A stretch of DNA of 9,712 nucleotides, from the NCBI GenBank assembly GCA_050180745.1, contig JBFXDW010000069.1:1-9712 (forward strand). The letters are read 5' to 3'. Both the position numbers and the translations under genes were made by a program. The DNA comes from JBFXDW01 sp050180745. Its GTDB lineage: Bacteria > Pseudomonadota > Alphaproteobacteria > UBA9219. The stretch's first letter is position 1. Every line of letters starts with the position of its first letter. This document shows, in pieces, positions 1 through 6,100 of the stretch. Below the pieces are notes generated by a model. The model made no database searches and was not told the origin of the DNA. It saw only the letters and a program-made list of their open reading frames with translations.

Positions 1-588
1 AATCCTATTATTCCGGACAATTTTGCTGCGCTGCTCGCCCAAGAGCCCCCTCACCCCTGGCTAAGAGACAAAACAACACCCGTTATTGTTTCGATTGGTC
101 GTTTGCTAGAAAATAAAGATTTTGCTTCTCTCTTGCGCGCCTTTGAGAAAATCACGCACGCGACAAAGGCACGCCTTATCATTTTTGGCGAAGGCGATGA
201 ACGCCCCAATCTTGAATCTCTTATAAAAGAATTGAATCTCAGCTCTCGCGCAACATTGGGGGGACAGATTGATAACGTCTTTAGCGCCTTGAAGGCTGCT
301 GATTTATTTGTCCTGCCTTCACGCAGTGAAGCGTTTGGCAATGTGATTGTTGAGGCTCTGGCATGCGGCTGTCCGGTTGTCAGCACAGATTCCGGAGGCC
401 CTCGTGAAATCCTAGAAAACGGCGCACTTGGAATCCTCGTCCTGCCCAATGATATAAAAGAGCTAGCCAGCGCGATGTTGTGTTTTATAACGCTCTCGCC
501 TTCTGGCAAAGGCCAGCGACTAGCCCATGGTCAGAGCTATGATGTAGAAAGCGCCGTACAAGCATATTTGGCGCTGCTAGAGAACTGA
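1..588 (+). CDS. GT4-family glycosyltransferase, 5' truncated (last 195 aa)
   Basis: The reading frame is open from the first base, so this is the C-terminal part of a glycosyltransferase of the GT-B fold, GT4 (glycosyl transferases group 1). It transfers a sugar from a nucleotide-sugar donor, probably to a cell-surface glycan or lipid. The fragment starts with NPIIPDNF, typical of the linker into the donor-binding domain. VSIGRLLENKDF opens the second Rossmann domain. The run SRSEAFGNVIVEAL carries the E-x7-E motif that contacts the donor, followed by ACGCPVVSTDSGGPREIL. The stop is TGA at 586-588. A TTG codon at 103 lies in frame but falls inside the conserved GRLLENKD segment, so it is not a start. 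The next gene, a PIG-L deacetylase, begins 42 bases later, and the two often sit together in envelope glycan loci. The exact acceptor cannot be told from this part. Confidence 0.93.
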   Translation, partial: NPIIPDNFAALLAQEPPHPWLRDKTTPVIVSIGRLLENKDFASLLRAFEKITHATKARLIIFGEGDERPNLESLIKELNLSSRATLGGQIDNVFSALKAADLFVLPSRSEAFGNVIVEALACGCPVVSTDSGGPREILENGALGILVLPNDIKELASAMLCFITLSPSGKGQRLAHGQSYDVESAVQAYLALLEN

Positions 589-595
589 CTATAGT

Positions 596-624
596 TTGCC
601 TCGCAGCACGCCTTCCCCTATACT
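596..624 (+). promoter_or_regulatory. Sigma-70-type promoter of the PIG-L gene, probably leaderless
   Basis: TTGCCT (596-601) and TATACT (619-624) are separated by exactly 17 bp. Transcription would start about seven bases after the -10 element, at or next to the A of the ATG at 631. No Shine-Dalgarno sequence lies before that ATG, which fits a leaderless message. The -35 hexamer is the same as in the rpsF promoter at 1387. Confidence 0.55.
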
Positions 625-630
625 CCACTT

Positions 631-1404
631 ATGCTCACAGAGATTAAAGCAATCATCAAAAACAACCTCGCCTCCCTCTTCTGGCGGATGGTGCGCTCTG
701 TCGTGCGCGTAGATATAGCACCACCACCGCAAGGCAATGTCGTCGTCATCGCGCCTCATCCCGACGATGAGACTTTCGCTTGCGGCGCAACGATTGCGCG
801 CCTACGCGCACAAGAAACAAAAACTCATATCATTATTGTTTCTGACGGATCAGCCGCCACCTGCGCTAAAGGCCAAACACCTAAAGAACTCGCCAAGATC
901 CGCAAACAAGAAGCCCGCGCAGCCGCTCAAGCTTTAGGCGTACCTGACAGTGATGTAAGTTTCCTTGGCTTTCAGGATGGCGAGCTTTATAAATCCGAAA
1001 AAGCCGTTGCCTTTGCTCTTAATGAAGCTTTAGCAAGCCTGTCTCCTTCGCTGATTTTTGCACCTCATAAGCTGGATGCGCACCCCGATCACCGACTCGT
1101 AGCAGAGATCATGGATAAACTACCTTTGAAATGTGTGTGTTATCGCTATCTCACATGGGTCCCTGTAAGAGGCTTTTTCGGCGCTCTTCTAGAGCTGGCC
1201 ACGCACGAACGCCAAATTAGGATCCCCATGCGCCGCCATAAAGAGCGCAAGATTTTGGCTATAGACTGCTATCCCTCACAAACAGGGGGGATGAAATATC
1301 AGGAAAACAAGGGGTTCTTACCCCCTTCCTTCATAGGCCTATTCCTTCAAGAGGATGAGGTTTTCTTCATGAAACCAAATCCCCCCTTGCCTCCTGCGGG
1401 GTGA
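631..1404 (+). CDS. PIG-L / LmbE-family zinc-dependent deacetylase
   Basis: This 257-aa protein belongs to the PIG-L (LmbE-like) family of metal-dependent N-deacetylases, which remove acetyl groups from N-acetylglucosamine-like sugars on lipids or glycoconjugates. The family signature is clear: PHPDDE at residues 42-47 (zinc ligands His43 and Asp46, catalytic Asp45 by family analogy) and HPDH at 151-154 (third zinc ligand His154). Between them are the usual features VSDG (70-73) and R..EA...A..LGV (91-104). Residues 1-30 form a hydrophobic and basic stretch (SLFWRMVRSVVRV) that may lie against the membrane; there is no cleavable signal peptide. The ATG at 631 has no ribosome binding site, but a promoter fits directly in front. 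With the preceding GT4 gene this points to synthesis or trimming of a surface glycan. The substrate is not predictable. The 3' end overlaps the rpsF promoter. Confidence 0.92.
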   Translation: MLTEIKAIIKNNLASLFWRMVRSVVRVDIAPPPQGNVVVIAPHPDDETFACGATIARLRAQETKTHIIIVSDGSAATCAKGQTPKELAKIRKQEARAAAQALGVPDSDVSFLGFQDGELYKSEKAVAFALNEALASLSPSLIFAPHKLDAHPDHRLVAEIMDKLPLKCVCYRYLTWVPVRGFFGALLELATHERQIRIPMRRHKERKILAIDCYPSQTGGMKYQENKGFLPPSFIGLFLQEDEVFFMKPNPPLPPAG

Positions 1405-1415
1405 GCCGCTATAGA
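1387..1415 (+). promoter_or_regulatory. Sigma-70-type promoter of the rpsF-rpsR-rplI operon
   Basis: TTGCCT (1387-1392) and TATAGA (1410-1415) are separated by 17 bp. The -35 element lies inside the last codons of the PIG-L gene. Transcription would start near 1422, giving a leader of about 113 bases before rpsF. Confidence 0.6.
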
Positions 1416-1457
1416 AAGCCCCTGCTACCTTGCTCGCCTCATTAGAAGGTGGGCTTG

Positions 1458-1503
1458 GCCGGAGCGGCTTATTAAGGGATGGGCCCTTAACAAAGCGTCC
1501 GGC
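1458..1503 (+). promoter_or_regulatory. Structured rpsF leader, candidate S6:S18 autoregulatory site
   Basis: Two nested perfect stems form here. The outer stem is GCCGGA (1458-1463) with TCCGGC (1498-1503). The inner stem is TTAAGGG (1472-1478) with CCCTTAA (1484-1490), closing a 5-base loop. An asymmetric internal loop (1464-1471 and 1491-1497) separates them. It is known that the S6:S18 complex binds a CCG-containing motif in the rpsF leader of many bacteria and represses its own operon. Position, structure and CCG content (1459-1461 and 1499-1501) fit, but I could not align it to the published consensus. A smaller hairpin, ACCTT (1427-1431) with AAGGT (1446-1450), precedes it. Confidence 0.45.
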
Positions 1504-1534
1504 TCGAGTAAACCCAAAAGGAGCATAAGAAGCT

Positions 1535-1915
1535 ATGCCATACTATGAGTCTATCTTCATTGCGCGCCAAGACATTCAATCTGCGCAAGTTGAAGCCATC
1601 ACCAAAGAGTTTGAAGAAATCGTCAAAGCGAACGGTGGTGCCGTTAAAAAGACCGAGCAATGGGGACTTCGTACCCTTGCTTACCGCATCCGTAAAAACA
1701 AAAAAGGCCATTATGTCCTCTTTAACATCGATGCCCCTGCGGCCGCGATTGAAGAGATGGAGCGCAACATGCGTCTGCACGAAGATATCCTGCGTTATAT
1801 GACCATCAAAGTTGATGAGCTTGAAGAAGGCCCCTCTGTGATGATGCGCCGTGATGATCAAGATGGTGGCGAGCGCAGCAGCCGTCGTCCTCTTCGCCAA
1901 AAAGCAGACAAATAA
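1535..1915 (+). CDS. rpsF: 30S ribosomal protein S6
   Basis: This 126-aa protein is ribosomal protein S6, which binds the 16S rRNA platform as a pair with S18. The start MPYYESIFIARQDI is the typical first strand of S6. W43GLRTLAYRI is the conserved central segment, KGHYVLFNID the third strand, and NMRLHEDILRYMTIK the final helix-strand. The last 25 or so residues are a charged tail (RRDDQDGGERSSRRPLRQ), as is common in alphaproteobacteria. The start at 1535 is backed by AAAAGGAG at 1516-1523, 11 bases upstream. It is first in the rpsF-rpsR-rplI operon and is followed by rpsR after 23 bases. Confidence 0.98.
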   Translation: MPYYESIFIARQDIQSAQVEAITKEFEEIVKANGGAVKKTEQWGLRTLAYRIRKNKKGHYVLFNIDAPAAAIEEMERNMRLHEDILRYMTIKVDELEEGPSVMMRRDDQDGGERSSRRPLRQKADK

Positions 1916-1938
1916 GCCCCAGTTAAGGAGAGAATGAT

Positions 1939-2232
1939 ATGAATGAACAAGAGAAAAAACCAGCCCGTCGTCGCTCTGCTGGAGGAAACGCAACTGGTGG
2001 CCGCAGCTTCTTTGGCCGCCGCAAAAGCTGCCCTTTCAGCGGCAAGGGTGCGCCAAAAATTGATTATAAGGACGTTAAAATGCTCTCTCGCTTTGTTTCA
2101 GAGCGCGGCAAAATCGTCCCGTCACGTATCACGGCTGTTTCTGTTAAGAAGCAACGTGAGTTGACAACAGCTATCAAACGGGCTCGCTTCTTGGCGTTGC
2201 TGCCCTATCTTAATGACCGCGCAGGCGCATAA
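1939..2232 (+). CDS. rpsR: 30S ribosomal protein S18
   Basis: This 97-aa protein is ribosomal protein S18, the partner of S6 on the 30S platform. The core is plain: KSCPFSG near residues 29-35, APKIDYKDVKMLSRFVSERGKIVPSRIT across the middle, and KKQRELTTAIKRARFLALLPY at the end. The first 25 or so residues are a basic, Gly-rich extension, so it is slightly longer than the 75-90 aa common elsewhere. AAGGAG at 1925-1930, eight bases before the ATG, fixes the start. The out-of-frame ATG at 1943 has no support. The spacing to both neighbours (23 and 27 bases) and shared gene order show one operon. Confidence 0.98.
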   Translation: MNEQEKKPARRRSAGGNATGGRSFFGRRKSCPFSGKGAPKIDYKDVKMLSRFVSERGKIVPSRITAVSVKKQRELTTAIKRARFLALLPYLNDRAGA

Positions 2233-2259
2233 GAGCTCGCGGAAAAGGAGAAAAAGAAA

Positions 2260-2856
2260 ATGATTAAAGTTATCCTATTAGAGCGTATCGAACGCTTGGG
2301 CAAAATGGGCGACACCGTTACCGTTCGTCCAGGTTATGCGCGGAATTATCTGTTGCCGCAAAAGAAAGCTTTGCGTGCCACAAAAGACAATCTAGCCTTG
2401 TTTGAAAAACAACGCGCTGAGCTTGAAGCAAAGAATGAGACGCTAAAGACAAAAGCCACAGCCGTTGCCAAGGATATGAAGGACCTTAGCGTGGTTGTCA
2501 TCCGTCAAGCCTCAGAAATGGGCATGCTGTTTGGTTCTGTTACATCACGCGACGTTGCAGCGGAAATCCGTAAGAAGGTGGATGCTGTTGAGCGCAACAT
2601 GGTGCAAATCGACACCCCGATCAAAACGTTGGGGCTCTTCACGGTCAAGGTCAAGCTTCATCCAGAAGTTATCACGAATGTGACGGTGAATGTCGCACGT
2701 TCAGAGGCTGAGGCCAGTGCCCAAGTTGAAAAAGAAGCCCAAGCTGTAAAAGACGCTGAAAAGGCCGCAAAAGCCGAAGCAGAGTTCGCTTCTGTTGCCG
2801 CAATTGGCACAGAAACACCAGCCGAAGCTGAAGCCGAAGAAAAAGAAGCAGAATAA
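2260..2856 (+). CDS. rplI: 50S ribosomal protein L9
   Basis: This 198-aa protein is ribosomal protein L9 of the large subunit, which binds 23S rRNA near the base of the L1 stalk. Residues 1-50 hold the N-terminal rRNA-binding domain with its signature (LGKMGDTVTVRPGYARNYLLP, residues 13-33). A charged connecting helix follows (about 43-75), then the C-terminal domain with MLFGSVT (89-95) and LHPEV (133-137). From about residue 148 there is a 50-residue tail almost wholly of Ala, Glu and Lys. The canonical protein is near 150 aa, but such tails are common in alphaproteobacteria. AAGGAG at 2245-2250, nine bases upstream, supports the start. It is the last gene of the operon and is followed by a strong terminator. 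Confidence 0.98.
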   Translation: MIKVILLERIERLGKMGDTVTVRPGYARNYLLPQKKALRATKDNLALFEKQRAELEAKNETLKTKATAVAKDMKDLSVVVIRQASEMGMLFGSVTSRDVAAEIRKKVDAVERNMVQIDTPIKTLGLFTVKVKLHPEVITNVTVNVARSEAEASAQVEKEAQAVKDAEKAAKAEAEFASVAAIGTETPAEAEAEEKEAE

Positions 2857-2895
2857 TCTGCCTCGCCCCTCTTCAAAAGAGGCTTAACCATAAAG

Positions 2896-2935
2896 ATCGC
2901 AAGTAAGCTTATAGGGTTTGCTTGCGATTTTTTTT
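2896..2935 (+). terminator. Intrinsic terminator of the rpsF-rpsR-rplI operon
   Basis: A 13-bp stem (2896-2908 with 2916-2928) includes the perfect arms ATCGCAAG and CTTGCGAT, then continues with two G-U pairs to a 7-base loop. It is followed at once by an unbroken T-run to 2935. A small hairpin, CCTCTT (2868-2873) with AAGAGG (2877-2882), lies upstream. This is the only textbook intrinsic terminator in the window. Confidence 0.92.
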
Positions 2936-2960
2936 CGCCTCCCTGAATAACATTGAACAA

Positions 2961-3029
2961 ATCATTGTTAATGATAAATGAGGAATTATTTACTTTCATT
3001 GTTGAAAATTCCGGCACAGAAATGATACT
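2961..3029 (+). promoter_or_regulatory. Promoter region with inverted repeats before the 1228-aa protein gene
   Basis: A candidate promoter is TTGAAA (3002-3007), a 16-bp spacer and GATACT (3024-3029), giving a 5' leader of roughly 117 bases. Just upstream are a perfect inverted repeat, ATCATT (2961-2966) with AATGAT (2970-2975), and a direct repeat TCATTGTT (2962-2969 and 2996-3003). GGAATT (2982-2987) with AATTCC (3007-3012) forms a second inverted repeat overlapping the -35 element. These could be regulator binding sites; no known operator is recognised. Confidence 0.4.
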
Positions 3030-3152
3030 ATAGGGCGCATAATCACCACCATAGGTCACACTTCGCCGCATCTTAAGTAGTGTTCTGTTGTCTATGATTT
3101 GGGATATCTGAGAAATTACATAGTCTATTTATTCTTTAAGGAGATAAAGAAA

Positions 3153-6100
3153 ATGGCAGAGCAACAAGGCACCCTTTCTGCAAACAACAGAACTTCTGGC
3201 GCAGGAGATGTTACTCAAGACGATATTGATGCTTTGCTAGATATTGGTGCTTTGCTGAATGGGCCTTCTACTGAAGAACCCACCAATCAGACTCCGGAAG
3301 AAGAAGATAATTATGACGATGAGCTTTCCCAAGAAGATATCCACAGTCTCTTGAATGGCAGCACAGATGATGAAGCTGACGCAAATCCTTCACCTGAAGA
3401 CACAGATGACGATGAGCTTTCCCAAGACGACATCGACAGCCTCTTGAATGGCAGCCCAGATGAAGCTGACGCAAATCCTTCACCTGTAAACACAGATGGC
3501 AATGAGCTTTCCCAAGCAGATGTCGAAGAGCTACTTGCTGCTTCTGAAGACACAAACACAGATCAAGGCGGTGGCGAAGAATCTGCCACGCAAGGCTTCC
3601 CCAACATGGCCCCGAATGATACAGACGAGACAAAAGCTTTCTTAGCAGAGCATTCTGACATATTTAGAAGCCTTCCAACCGACCAACAAGATCAAGCGAT
3701 TGAGAATTTAAGGCTTTATCAGTCTCCCTCAGGGAATGCTATGCTTCTCCGTGTGGATACAAAGGCCGTTCAGCTCTTTCCTGCAACTCCAGACGAAGAC
3801 GCAACCCTTAGAAATGCAGCAACAGCAAATCTCCGCGCCATGGGAGTTCCTGACGCAAAGATGGACATCATTGAGGGCAATGCTTTTGGCCTCAATGCTA
3901 TGTTCGTCCCTTATATGTCACGAAACACAGACACGCGGTCAACGGCATCTTCTGCAGCAGCTCCAGCTCCAGCTACACCCGCACCGGAAGTGGCAGAAGA
4001 AGCCCCCCCTGCACAAAGCCCCATTAATATACAACAGGCTGATTCAGAGCAAAGCGCCGCGTTCTTGGCGCGGCACTCCAACGTATTCGAGGGGCTAGCA
4101 GAGAATCTGAAAGGTCAGGTTGCTCAAGATATAGAAGTTTACGTTTTCGGTCAGGATAATAGCGCAGGCTACTTATACGACAAAAGAACCAACGCTGTTC
4201 GCATTTTTGCTCCCCATGCAGAAAAAACTGTCCTTGAACAAATAGAAGGGGCAGCCAGAGACAACCTTCTTAATAGAGGGGTAGCAGAAGAAGATCTAAA
4301 GATCGCCATTATTAATCATACGAAATTGAACGACTTCTTCCTCGACTATGAGGTTCAAGCTATAGGCGCACGCGCAGCAGCTTCAGCGGAGAAAATAAAG
4401 AAAGCCGCCGAAGCTACAACACCAGAAACGCCGCCTCAAGAAGGAGATACGCAAGGAGTAGATACGCAAGAAACGACGGCTCCTACGCCTCCCGCTGAAG
4501 AAAGAAAACCTGCAGAAGCGCAAGAGGCCTCTACAGGAGATGGTCATCAACCAGTTCAGCGTCTGGATAAAAAAGGCAAGGCCCTTGCGATCGCTAAGAC
4601 CTCCACGCAGTTCTGGAGTAGCTTGTCCCAAGAAGAGCAGGACTTGCTTTTCAACTCCGTTAATCTTTTTTGGACACCAAGCACAAAGAACAAAGAATCC
4701 TTTATCATCAATCCCAAAGAGACGGCCTTCATGATTGTCGTCGCGGATAATGATGATGACAAAAGAATTCTTTTTGCTGAAGCCTCTAGACTGCAAAAAG
4801 AAGCTGGCGTTCTTCCGGAAGAGATATCCTCAAACCTGCGCTCCTACACCAACCTGCAGGACGGGTTGACAAGCTATGTAAACGTTCTGGGACACCTCGC
4901 ACAACAGGCCACTCTGGGCGAAGAAGCGGGAATGGATTCTGTTCAAGAGCCCACCCAACGTCGCAGCGTGGGGACCACTCTTGTAAACTTCGCACAAAGT
5001 GCCTTTGGTCTTCCCCGAGAAATTGTCACAAACAAGAAAGTGCGCGCTGTCGCCATCCCAGCTGCCATTCTTGTAGGAGGCGCTGTTGTTAGTGTAGTAG
5101 GTGGCGTTGCAGCTATGGGAGCTTGGGGATTAACAACAGGTCTTGCGATTGCTGCCGGAGGTGCTGCAATCACAAGCATACCCACACTCATCATACCCGC
5201 AGTTAGAAAAATCAAATCATCCCAAAAAGAAGAAGCCCCTCAAGAGAAACCACAGCGTCGCAAATTAGGGTTAGGCAAAGTTGTAAAAAGTGCTTTAAAC
5301 CTACCTTTCGAAGTCCTAACCAGCAAAAAAATGCTCACCGTAGGCCTTCCCTTTGCCGTAAGCATGGGCGTTGGGATCAGTGCTCATGCGGCCTTTGGTC
5401 TTGCCGCTGGCGCTGTATGTGCCGCAACGCCGCTTGGCCTAGCCCTCGCAGGAGGCGCAGTCGCTGGTGCAGCGGTCAATCTGGTAATGAAATACACCTT
5501 CGGCAGAAGGCAGCTTAAAGAAAATCAAAGCAAACGCTTTATTGCTAGATGCGGACGTGTTTTCAAAACAGGTATGTTTGGAGCCATTAAGGGCGCCGCG
5601 ACAGCTGGCGCTATCTTCCTAACGCCAGTCACACTTGTTGGTGCGACCATGGCTGCGATCGGTGCCACGACAGGTGTCGTTTCAACCTTTGGCCTCAACA
5701 AACAAGCCTATAGAGAAGCTGGTGCTTGGAAAGTTATTAAAACAGGCGCTATATCTGGCATCATAGGCGGCACGCTTGGCATGCTTATGGGAAGCACTGA
5801 CGCTCATGCCGCCGCACAAAATGCAGATAGCGCAGCCATAGCTCCACATGTCGATCCGTCAGCACACGGTTCTGACTGGATGTCTCAATTCGTGGACAAA
5901 TCATCTGCTTATATTCAAGAACAAGCTCATATAGCTCACGAAAGAGGACAAGAACTTGGCCGTCATCTTGTGATGCTTAAAGACCAAGCCTTAAGCCTCT
6001 TTAATAGTGACGCGCATGCCGCAACGAGCGCATCTACTGCACAAGCGGACGCAGGCTGGGTATCCGAGTATTGGAATAACTTCTTAGACTCTGGAAAAGA

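Noticed and set aside
51..509. A minus-strand ORF of 152 codons opposite the glycosyltransferase
   Set aside because: It is the antisense shadow of a gene with clear GT4 motifs and has no family features of its own.
2658..3071. A minus-strand ORF of 137 codons
   Set aside because: It lies opposite rplI, the operon terminator and the next promoter; its Ala/Ser-rich part is the shadow of the L9 Ala/Glu tail.
3099..3152. A TTG start at 3099 adding 18 residues (a hydrophobic FF-containing lead) to the large protein
   Set aside because: The ATG at 3153 has a perfect TAAGGAG nine bases upstream, while 3099 has none. The added stretch looks like translated leader.
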